Shown piece by piece: positions 1 to 5,144 of a stretch of DNA of 5,933 nucleotides. Each line of letters opens with the position of its first letter. Position 1 is the stretch's first letter. Origin of the DNA: Dehalococcoidales bacterium (GTDB taxonomy: Bacteria > Chloroflexota > Dehalococcoidia > Dehalococcoidales > UBA2162); NCBI GenBank assembly GCA_020343555.1, contig CP070800.1, positions 534,766 to 540,698 of the forward strand, written 5' to 3'. The position numbers were made by a program, and so were the translations under genes. Below the pieces are notes generated by a model that was not told where the DNA came from, did no database searches, and saw only the letters and a list, made by a program, of their open reading frames with translations.

Positions 1-603
1 GGTCATCCCAGTCATCCTTACAAGCGTTTCGAGAAGGGACTGCTGAGACCTGATAAGAAGCCCGGTTTCCAGACTCCATCGGGAAAGGTTGAATTGTACT
101 CCGTGCTGCGCGAGGACTGGGGACTGGAATCGGTCGCTCATTATGAAGAACCGCCGTTTACACCGGTTACCATGCCGGATATGGTTGATAAGTATCCGCT
201 GATTCTCTCGACGGGGAGGAGGTCTCCGGTGTTCTATCATACGGAACACAGGAATATCCCGTGGTTGAGAGAAATCGACCCTGATCCGACCATTGAAATT
301 CATCCTGACACAGCCAAACAGCATGGTATCAGTCACGGTGACTGGGTCTGGGTGGAAAACTGGATGGGAAAGAGCAGGTTCAAAGCCAAGGTTACACTGG
401 TCGTTCCGGAGTGGATGGTGATGATAGCGCATGGCTGGTGGTTCCCGGAGGAACAGGGCGAGGAACCTTCATTGTACGGCGTCTGGAAATCCAATGCCAG
501 TGTGTTCATCCCGATGGGGTACCAGGGTAAGGATGGACTCGGTGCGCCGATAAAACATCTGCTGTGCAAGATATATCCTGCCGGTGGAAGGGAGGAGTCA
601 TAA
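1..603 (+). CDS. Molybdopterin oxidoreductase large subunit, C-terminal part (5' end outside window)
   Basis: This reading frame is open from base 1 to the TAA at 601-603, so the gene enters from the left edge and only its last 200 codons are visible. Visible residues 25-29 read TPSGK, followed by VELYS; this is the stretch that precedes the molydopterin-dinucleotide-binding domain in DMSO-reductase-family enzymes. That domain follows: LILSTGRR and HTEHRN, then IEIHPDTAKQHGISHGDWVWVE, HGWWFPE near residues 144-150, and a GAPIKHLLCKIYPA-like tail. Known for the family: bis-MGD molybdenum or tungsten enzymes catalysing redox or hydroxyl-transfer reactions on small molecules or respiratory acceptors. 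The N-terminal [4Fe-4S] motif, any Tat signal and the metal-ligating residue are all off the window, so substrate and location cannot be given. The ferredoxin gene begins one base after the stop, implying translational coupling and a two-subunit enzyme. Family placement is sure; specific activity is unknown. Confidence 0.93.
   Translation, partial: GHPSHPYKRFEKGLLRPDKKPGFQTPSGKVELYSVLREDWGLESVAHYEEPPFTPVTMPDMVDKYPLILSTGRRSPVFYHTEHRNIPWLREIDPDPTIEIHPDTAKQHGISHGDWVWVENWMGKSRFKAKVTLVVPEWMVMIAHGWWFPEEQGEEPSLYGVWKSNASVFIPMGYQGKDGLGAPIKHLLCKIYPAGGREES
591..595 (+). promoter_or_regulatory. Ribosome binding site of the ferredoxin gene
   Basis: GGAGG lies inside the last codons of the oxidoreductase gene, nine bases before the ATG at 605. 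It favours this ATG over an in-frame GTG at 584, which would put the site inside the coding sequence. Confidence 0.8.
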
Positions 604-604
604 A

Positions 605-949
605 ATGGCAAAGAATCCCGAATACGGTCTGTTGATAGATTACGAATACTGCACCGGCTGTTACGCCTGCCAGGTTGCCTGTGCCCAGGAATACAAGTGG
701 CTGGAAGGAATGGGCGGCATACGCGTAATAGAAATGGAGCAGAAACTGCCCAACAAGAAAGCCTATCTTTCCTTCCTGCCGTTTCCCACCGAACTATGCA
801 TACTCTGCGCTCCACGCACCAGGGAAGGAAAACTGCCTGCCTGCGTCAGCACCTGCATGGCAGCCTGTATGAAATACGGGACGATAGAGGAACTGGCAGA
901 AGAGCTGAAAAAAAAGCCCCGGCAGGTTTTGTGGGTGCCGAGGGCATAA
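605..949 (+). CDS. Small two-cluster [4Fe-4S] ferredoxin-like subunit of the molybdopterin oxidoreductase
   Basis: A 114-residue protein that probably carries electrons to or from the molybdopterin subunit encoded immediately upstream (one-base gap). Nine cysteines are visible: C16-x2-C19-x2-C22-x3-C26 near the start, then C65-x2-C68-x11-C80-x3-C84-x3-C88. The pattern is that of DmsB/NrfC-type electron-transfer subunits, where each cluster takes three ligands from one group and one from the other. Those relatives are usually about 180-280 residues with four clusters; this one holds only the two-cluster core and ends in a charged segment (EELAEELKKK, residues about 95-104). The proline that usually follows the fourth cysteine of each group is absent (CAQEY, CMAAC). 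One cysteine more than two clusters need is present, C88 being the likely spare or an alternative to C84. No signal peptide or membrane segment is seen, so export, if any, would depend on the partner. The start is the ATG preceded by GGAGG. Confidence 0.88.
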   Translation: MAKNPEYGLLIDYEYCTGCYACQVACAQEYKWLEGMGGIRVIEMEQKLPNKKAYLSFLPFPTELCILCAPRTREGKLPACVSTCMAACMKYGTIEELAEELKKKPRQVLWVPRA

Positions 950-983
950 CTATTACTTACTAGATGTAAAGCTGACAAGAAAA

Positions 984-1019
984 AACAAAAAGAAAAGCAG
1001 AGATGCTTTTCTTTTTGTT
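984..1019 (+). terminator. Terminator-like hairpin after the oxidoreductase operon
   Basis: A perfect 16-bp inverted repeat with a GAGA tetraloop at 1000-1003 (GNRA type): left arm 984-999 ending AAAAGCA, right arm 1004-1019 beginning TGCTTTT. The stem is mostly A:T with GC pairs close to the loop, so the right arm supplies the T-rich run itself. It begins 34 bases past the ferredoxin stop. Intrinsic termination is the natural reading; the A-rich left arm would also give a T-rich tract on the opposite strand. Confidence 0.78.
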
Positions 1020-1052
1020 ATATATGTCAATTTTTAATTCTATACAACAGAA

Positions 1053-1070
1053 AATATATCCTGATATATT
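1053..1070. promoter_or_regulatory. 18-base AT-rich palindrome, possible operator
   Basis: AATATATC and GATATATT are exact 8-base inverted arms separated by CT. The element sits 16 bases upstream of the candidate -35 box at 1087, a usual place for a regulator site acting on the solute-binding-protein gene. The surroundings are very AT-rich, so a chance dyad is possible and no regulator is identified. Confidence 0.35.
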
Positions 1071-1086
1071 AATAACTCAATCATAC

Positions 1087-1114
1087 TTGACTTATTAGTA
1101 TCCATAAGGATAAC
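1087..1114 (+). promoter_or_regulatory. Candidate sigma70-type promoter for the solute-binding lipoprotein gene
   Basis: TTGACT (1087-1092) and GATAAC (1109-1114) are 16 bases apart and match the -35 and -10 consensus at 5 and 4 of 6 positions. A short dyad TATCC/GGATA (1099-1112) overlaps the spacer and -10, which could suit a repressor. Transcription from here would give a leader of about 200 bases before the ATG at 1323. The -10 match is moderate. Confidence 0.45.
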
Positions 1115-1159
1115 ATGAAGACCCTACTTCCTACCCCTGAAATACACAACCATCTTGTA

Positions 1160-1180
1160 ACTTCCTCAAAAAGGAGGTGA
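1160..1180 (+). promoter_or_regulatory. Perfect Shine-Dalgarno site inside a small hairpin
   Basis: AAGGAGGTGA at 1171-1180 is complementary over ten bases to the usual 3' end of 16S rRNA, and its GGAGG core lies five bases before an ATG at 1183. The upstream ACTTCCT (1160-1166) can pair with AGGAGGT (1172-1178) through one G:U pair and a five-base CAAAA loop, so the site could be masked in the RNA. What it serves is the seven-codon ORF 1183-1206. Confidence 0.5.
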
Positions 1181-1182
1181 AT

Positions 1183-1206
1183 ATGCAGGATAAAGGGGCA
1201 TTTTAA
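1183..1206 (+). CDS. Seven-codon ORF (MQDKGAF), possible leader peptide
   Basis: ATG at 1183 to TAA at 1204-1206, directly after a full-length Shine-Dalgarno match, in the presumed leader of the lipoprotein gene that starts 117 bases further on. The strength of the ribosome site is the only evidence for translation: seven codons carry no statistical signal and no run of one regulatory codon is seen. It may be a short leader ORF acting on the downstream gene, or the surviving start of a gene that has otherwise been lost. No longer reading frame continues after it. Confidence 0.3.
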   Translation: MQDKGAF

Positions 1207-1246
1207 ACTATTATCAAACTGGCTTAGGATGCCCTAATTATTTCTC

Positions 1247-1270
1247 TTAAGCATGACCGATCTTGCTTAA
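1247..1270 (+). promoter_or_regulatory. Inverted repeat in the lipoprotein gene leader
   Basis: TTAAGCA (1247-1253) and TGCTTAA (1264-1270) are exact seven-base inverted arms around a ten-base spacer, ending 52 bases before the lipoprotein ATG. It could be an RNA hairpin in the leader or a regulator site. No T-run follows, so it is not a simple terminator. Confidence 0.35.
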
Positions 1271-1307
1271 CTCATCAAATTAACCAGAGCTGCCAAGACT
1301 GACAAGT

Positions 1308-1313
1308 AAGGAG
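1308..1313 (+). promoter_or_regulatory. Ribosome binding site of the solute-binding lipoprotein gene
   Basis: AAGGAG ends nine bases before the ATG at 1323. It supports that start, which also gives a complete lipoprotein signal peptide. Confidence 0.75.
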
Positions 1314-1322
1314 ATATATTTC

Positions 1323-3077
1323 ATGTTGCGAAAAATTATCTGGGTATTCGTTACGTTATTAATGGTAGTATCTCTAGTGGTGGCTTCATGTGGGGGAGAG
1401 ACGGAGGAGGAGGACGGAGAAGAGGATATACTTGCTCCTGACGTGCCGAAGTACGGCGGTACGTATATCTACAGTTTATTCATGGATGTAATGGGATTCG
1501 ATCCTATTCAAAAGCTACAGATGGAGTGTGGGAGTTTAAGATTTACCAATGAAGAATTGATGCGGGGTGACTGGGCGAAAGGTGTGGGAGGAACCGGAGA
1601 GACAGATTGGACTGCCGGTTTCATTGGTCGTATCGAACTTGAGACTGGATCTTTAGCCGAAAGCTGGGAGACTCCTGACAATGAAACAATAATATTCAAC
1701 ATCCGTCCCGGAATTCACTATGGTCTGGATCCGAACAGTGAAGCAAGCCGGCACGTGAATGGTAGGGAGTATGTAGCTGACGACGCAGTCTGGAGTATCG
1801 ACAAAAATTTCAATACCGAAACAGCGTATTCATACATGGCTTATACCAGGGCTGGCTACGGTCCTACTTCTATAAAAGCACTAGACAAGTATACAGTCGA
1901 AGTCAAGGTTCCTGAGACGATGCATGGCTTGATGCTCCTGGTAATCGGTGACAACATGTTCCAGGTCTGTCCCGATGTTACTGAAAAATACGGAGACCAG
2001 TCAGATTGGAAGAACCAGGTAGGTACCGGACCTTATTTCCTGACCGATTACGTACCCAGCAGCTCATTGACCTATAAAAGGAATCCTGACTACTGGATGA
2101 ACGATCCACTTCATCCGGAAAACCAGTTACCCTACCTGGATACTATAAAGGCCATGGTCATTCCGGACCTTTCCACTCGTTTATCAGCGCTTCGTACGGG
2201 TGACATCGATCAGCTGGGAGGTATTACCTGGGAGGATGCTGAAATGCTGATGGATCAAGCTCCCGACCTAAAATACCTGGGAGTTGTATCCGGTCCGACT
2301 CTTCCGGTTATGAGGGTGGATAAACCTGAGTTACCTTACTACGACGTCAAAGTCAGACGGGCCATGAACATAGCGGTAAACCAGCAGGAAATAACAGAGG
2401 AATATTACGGAGGTAATGCTGTTATGTTCGCCGTTCCGTACCCACCATCCCCGACATATTCCGAGATTTTCACTCCGCTGGAAGAACAATCCGCAGAAGT
2501 CCAGGAGATGTATACATATGATCCTGAACGAGCAAAGGAACTCCTGGCAGAAGCAGGATACGCTGATGGCTTTAAGACCTATATCAATTGTGGATCGACT
2601 GAGGTTGATTACCTTTCCATTGTCAGGGAGTACTTACTCGCCGTCGGTATTGACATGGAGATCCAACCTCTGGAAGCCAGCGTCATGCGAAGCGTAGGCA
2701 GGGGCAGAACCCACGAAGAAATGATAACCATGTTCTGTGTCGACTACATTTTCCCATTCAGGCTTCTCATGGTAAGAGAGGAGAGTTTCGACAATCGAGC
2801 TTACTTTGAGCACCCGTTTACCCGCCAGTCTTATGAAGACATTAACAAGGTTATCGGTAAAAATGATACCGAAGTCAACAGGCTGATCAAAGCTGTAGGT
2901 AAATTCTCTCTTGAGCAGGCGTGGGGGATATGGATGCCAGCACCGTTACGCTACACCATGTGGTGGCCATGGGTTCAGAATTATCATGGTGAAAGCACTG
3001 TCGGTTATGACGGTCAGCAAATTTACAACCACTATATCTGGACGGATATGGCATTAAAGAAATCGATGGGATACTAG
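1323..3077 (+). CDS. ABC transporter substrate-binding lipoprotein, peptide/nickel family (SBP family 5)
   Basis: A complete 584-residue extracytoplasmic binding protein, normal length for family 5 (DppA/OppA/NikA type), which delivers peptides, nickel, sugars or other organics to an ABC importer. Residues 2-22 form a lipoprotein signal (RKIIW, hydrophobic core, lipobox V20-A21-S22-C23), so the mature protein should be anchored through lipidated C23. A strongly acidic linker (about 24-40) leads to YGGT at 44-47. Family hallmarks follow: a FNIRPG segment and DDAVWSI in the first third, V-GTGPYF at 233-239, NPDYW at 254-258, and YDPERAKELLAEAGY in the last third. The C-terminal part is aromatic-rich (IWMP, MWWPWVQNY) and ends SMGY. 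From D333 on it aligns over the same number of residues with the minus-strand protein at the right edge, so the two are paralogues. No permease or ATPase gene adjoins it; it is flanked by hairpins and appears to be transcribed alone. The ligand cannot be read from sequence. Confidence 0.93.
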   Translation: MLRKIIWVFVTLLMVVSLVVASCGGETEEEDGEEDILAPDVPKYGGTYIYSLFMDVMGFDPIQKLQMECGSLRFTNEELMRGDWAKGVGGTGETDWTAGFIGRIELETGSLAESWETPDNETIIFNIRPGIHYGLDPNSEASRHVNGREYVADDAVWSIDKNFNTETAYSYMAYTRAGYGPTSIKALDKYTVEVKVPETMHGLMLLVIGDNMFQVCPDVTEKYGDQSDWKNQVGTGPYFLTDYVPSSSLTYKRNPDYWMNDPLHPENQLPYLDTIKAMVIPDLSTRLSALRTGDIDQLGGITWEDAEMLMDQAPDLKYLGVVSGPTLPVMRVDKPELPYYDVKVRRAMNIAVNQQEITEEYYGGNAVMFAVPYPPSPTYSEIFTPLEEQSAEVQEMYTYDPERAKELLAEAGYADGFKTYINCGSTEVDYLSIVREYLLAVGIDMEIQPLEASVMRSVGRGRTHEEMITMFCVDYIFPFRLLMVREESFDNRAYFEHPFTRQSYEDINKVIGKNDTEVNRLIKAVGKFSLEQAWGIWMPAPLRYTMWWPWVQNYHGESTVGYDGQQIYNHYIWTDMALKKSMGY

Positions 3078-3103
3078 AAAATTAATCTCGTTGTGTGTCT
3101 ACC

Positions 3104-3144
3104 AATGAAGGAGGTAGAGCTAATAAACTCTACCTCCTTTCATT
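3104..3144 (+). terminator. Terminator hairpin after the solute-binding lipoprotein gene
   Basis: A 12-bp perfect stem (AAGGAGGTAGAG 3108-3119 with 3128-3139) around an eight-base loop, extended by four more pairs if T3140 is bulged. It starts 26 bases after the stop codon. The trailing T-rich part is short and interrupted (TTTCATT), so termination may be partial. The left arm happens to contain a Shine-Dalgarno-like AAGGAGG, but no start codon follows at useful distance. Confidence 0.7.
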
Positions 3145-3191
3145 ATCGGGGAAAATATGTTGTATGCGATTACACCGTTCTTTTCTTATCC

Positions 3192-3220
3192 TTGACTAAA
3201 CACTGGTATGTAGCGATAAT
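3192..3220 (+). promoter_or_regulatory. Sigma70-type promoter of the SDR-VOC operon
   Basis: TTGACT (3192-3197) and GATAAT (3215-3220) are separated by exactly 17 bases, each matching consensus at 5 of 6 positions. It lies between the preceding terminator and the SDR start, so the transcript would begin near 3227 with a leader of about 18 bases. This is the most convincing promoter in the window; no operator-like dyad is evident beside it, which fits steady expression. Confidence 0.7.
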
Positions 3221-3233
3221 AGGCACACCGTGA

Positions 3234-3238
3234 GGAGG
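3234..3238 (+). promoter_or_regulatory. Ribosome binding site deciding the SDR start
   Basis: GGAGG is six bases before the ATG at 3245. An in-frame GTG at 3230 lies upstream of this site, would be within a few bases of the expected transcript start, and is therefore unlikely to be used. Confidence 0.75.
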
Positions 3239-3244
3239 TATGAC

Positions 3245-4054
3245 ATGAGTTCATCGAAGTTTTCTCTTGAGGGCAAGGTCGCCCTCGTAACCGGTGCCGG
3301 TGGCGTACTGGGAATGGGGAGGGCAACTGCCCTGGCTTTTGCCGAAGCGGGGGCGGACGTTGCAGTTACCGATCTGATCGTTAAAGCAGACAACTGGGAC
3401 CTGGAGGGGACTGCCGAGGAAATCAGAAAACTCGGGAGACGGTCTCTTGCCATTCAGGCCGATGTCACAAAAAGGAATGAAGTTGATGATCTCATCAACA
3501 AAACGGTTCAGGAATTAGGTATGGTAGATATCCTGGCGAATGTTGCCGGCGTTCCTTCCAACGCGCCTTTCATGGAAATGACTCCTGAATTGTGGCAGAA
3601 AGGCCTGGACGTGAACATTACCAGTGTCTTGCTCTGCTGCCAGGCGGCAGGTAAAGTGATGATGGAGCAGAACAGTGGTAGTATAATCAACTGGTCTTCA
3701 TCGGCAGCCTACCAGATGGGTGTGTTGTCAGTGTACGGGATAGCGAAGATAGGGATCAGGCACCTGACCGGATGGGTTGCCCGAGACCTGGGTCCGTACA
3801 ATGTCCGCTGTAATGCGGTGGCTCCTGGCTTAATCGCCACCGATTTCGGATTCGTCGGTGTTGACGGTGATGTAAATGACGATGGCAGACCTCATCCCAG
3901 AGCGGATAGACCAGACAGGGTAAATACTATACCGCTTGGCAGAATGGGTGATGCCAGCGATGTAGCCGATGTAGCTGTTTTCCTGGCTTCAGATGCGTCC
4001 CGCTATGTCACGGGTGTTACTATTCCGGTTGGTGGAGGAGTCACAATGATTTAA
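3245..4054 (+). CDS. Short-chain dehydrogenase/reductase (classical SDR, NAD(P)-dependent)
   Basis: A 269-residue cytoplasmic oxidoreductase of normal classical-SDR length, interconverting a hydroxyl and a keto group on an unknown substrate. The Rossmann glycine motif is T16-G-A-G-G-V-L-G-M-G25, two residues longer than the usual TGxxxGxG. D43 at the end of the second strand (VAVTD) suggests NAD(H) rather than NADP(H). D73-V74 and N99-V-A-G102 (the NNAG position) follow. The catalytic set is complete: N124, S151, Y164 and K168 (YxxxK). P194-G195 and the C-terminal GRMGDASDVADVAVFLASDASRY region followed by TGVTIPVGGG are typical of the FabG-like branch. Between about 203 and 225 a polar Asp/Arg-rich segment replaces the usual substrate-lid helix region. 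It is the first gene after the promoter at 3192-3220, with the VOC gene 32 bases downstream. FabG itself is unlikely given the context; a catabolic alcohol dehydrogenase is the better guess. Confidence 0.92.
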   Translation: MSSSKFSLEGKVALVTGAGGVLGMGRATALAFAEAGADVAVTDLIVKADNWDLEGTAEEIRKLGRRSLAIQADVTKRNEVDDLINKTVQELGMVDILANVAGVPSNAPFMEMTPELWQKGLDVNITSVLLCCQAAGKVMMEQNSGSIINWSSSAAYQMGVLSVYGIAKIGIRHLTGWVARDLGPYNVRCNAVAPGLIATDFGFVGVDGDVNDDGRPHPRADRPDRVNTIPLGRMGDASDVADVAVFLASDASRYVTGVTIPVGGGVTMI

Positions 4055-4071
4055 TCTAACACGAGTAAGAT

Positions 4072-4079
4072 GGAGGTGA
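4072..4079 (+). promoter_or_regulatory. Ribosome binding site of the VOC gene
   Basis: GGAGGTGA lies in the 32-base gap after the SDR stop, with the GGAGG core ten bases before the ATG at 4087. The gap holds no hairpin or promoter, supporting a shared transcript with the SDR gene. Confidence 0.7.
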
Positions 4080-4086
4080 ATTACGA

Positions 4087-5070
4087 ATGAAAAACGACTG
4101 GGAATTCGACCATGTTGGACTTGTTGTCAGTGACCTGGATGAGATTCTTTATTATTATTCCTCCCTGGGTATAGGAGTGGATATAGGTACGTTAGGCCCG
4201 AACGCGACTAATCCCGTCCCTGGTGCGCCTGAAGAGGAACCGTTACCCAGGACTATGACGGTTTACGGCAAACCTCGGGACAGTCGTCGAACACCCGAAA
4301 CCGGTAAAAGAGTCAATATTAACAGGATCTTTGGAAACATTCAGATGGGTTCACTGGTGATTGAATGTATTCTTGGTCGACCAAATGGTGACGGTTTTAA
4401 CGATGATTACTTCAGGGAATGCGGCGAAGGCATCAGCCACATCTGTTATAACATACCCGATCCAGAGAAAGAGACGTCTATGCTGGTTGAAAAAGGGACA
4501 GATGTCATTATGAGCCTGGAACAGGAAGGGAAAATAGTCGAGAATTACCTGGAAACCAGCAAATATGGTAAGATCTGGCTTTCTTTCAGACCTCCGGCAG
4601 GAGACCATCACAAAGCCTGGCAGGCACATAACCGGGCGCACCCCCTGGTTAGTGACTGGAAATTCCTTGGCATGGGCGTAGCGACGAAAGACCTTGATAA
4701 CGCCGTGGAATACTATCGGTCTCTAGAGATAGCCGAAGTATATCCCGAGTCGATACTGGATAATAATTCGTCACCGGATTCAGGAGTAAAGGCAAAGACC
4801 AGGAAGGTAACGGTAGGAGAGATCGGTTACGAATTCGCTCAGCCGCTTGAATCGTCAACTAATTATGGAGAATGCCTGACTGGTCGGGGTGAAGGTGTCT
4901 ATAGCCTTGATTTTACAGTAGACGATCTGGAAAAAGAGACATCAAGGTTGAAGTATAGAGGGGTCGATGTTGTTCTGAATGGAAAGCTTGAAGATGGCAG
5001 CACTTATGCTTATTTCGATACTCGTAAGGTAGGTAATCTGATGATAAAACTGGTACAAGCAGGCAGATAA
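4087..5070 (+). CDS. Two-domain vicinal oxygen chelate (glyoxalase/dioxygenase superfamily) protein
   Basis: A 327-residue protein built from two related VOC halves, about 1-172 and 188-325. Each starts with the typical strand-helix (FDHVGLVVSDLDEILYYYSSLGI; FLGMGVATKDLDNAVEYYRSL) and each has GEG followed 11 residues later by EKETS (residues 127-131 and 282-286), an offset of 155 that marks an internal duplication. VOC proteins include glyoxalase I, methylmalonyl-CoA epimerase and extradiol dioxygenases, using metal held by His/Glu/Gln. In the first half H9, E93 and H118 stand at ligand positions, but the last-strand Glu is S166. In the second half the matching positions are G195, E249, S273 and K321, so it should not bind metal in the usual way. 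The reaction is therefore unknown; epimerase, lyase, dioxygenase or plain ligand binding are possible. It is cotranscribed with the SDR, hinting at consecutive steps on one compound. No signal peptide, so cytoplasmic. Confidence 0.85.
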   Translation: MKNDWEFDHVGLVVSDLDEILYYYSSLGIGVDIGTLGPNATNPVPGAPEEEPLPRTMTVYGKPRDSRRTPETGKRVNINRIFGNIQMGSLVIECILGRPNGDGFNDDYFRECGEGISHICYNIPDPEKETSMLVEKGTDVIMSLEQEGKIVENYLETSKYGKIWLSFRPPAGDHHKAWQAHNRAHPLVSDWKFLGMGVATKDLDNAVEYYRSLEIAEVYPESILDNNSSPDSGVKAKTRKVTVGEIGYEFAQPLESSTNYGECLTGRGEGVYSLDFTVDDLEKETSRLKYRGVDVVLNGKLEDGSTYAYFDTRKVGNLMIKLVQAGR

Positions 5071-5098
5071 CAGCCAGGTTAGTATTTAACTTATAAAT

Positions 5099-5128
5099 AA
5101 GAAAGGCGGACATTTGTCCGCCTTTCTT
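5099..5128. terminator. Bidirectional terminator between convergent genes
   Basis: GAAAGGCGGACA (5101-5112) and TGTCCGCCTTTC (5115-5126) are perfect inverted arms, extended by two A:T pairs at the base. With the TT between the arms the real loop is probably four bases (ATTT). On the plus strand T-rich CTTTCTTTG follows for the VOC transcript; on the minus strand CTTTCTTATTTAT follows for the solute-binding-protein transcript. The convergent layout, with stops at 5070 and 5145, fits dual use. Confidence 0.88.
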
Positions 5129-5144
5129 TGACCTTGTTTCAGGC

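Noticed and set aside
94..603. TTG at 94 as the start of a 169-residue protein
   Set aside because: The frame is open back to base 1 and the upstream residues (HPYKRFEKGLL, TPSGK) belong to the molybdopterin enzyme family, so this is an internal leucine codon.
333..815. Minus-strand 160-residue open frame across the oxidoreductase and ferredoxin genes
   Set aside because: It crosses two well-supported plus-strand genes and its translation shows no family motif; it is a shadow frame.
584..949. GTG at 584 as the start of the ferredoxin gene
   Set aside because: It lies before the GGAGG at 591-595, whereas the ATG at 605 is correctly spaced from it and begins the conserved sequence.
1015..1046. 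TTGTTA and TATACA as a promoter in the AT-rich gap
   Set aside because: The spacing is 20 bases and the first box lies within the terminator stem; the pair at 1087-1114 is better.
950..1322. Known riboswitch, tRNA, CRISPR or insertion-sequence end in the long gap
   Set aside because: I found no cloverleaf, no repeated spacer units, no terminal inverted repeats with target duplication, and no riboswitch core that I recognise.
3230..4054. GTG at 3230 as the SDR start
   Set aside because: It precedes the GGAGG at 3234-3238 and lies almost on the predicted transcript start; the ATG at 3245 is better placed.
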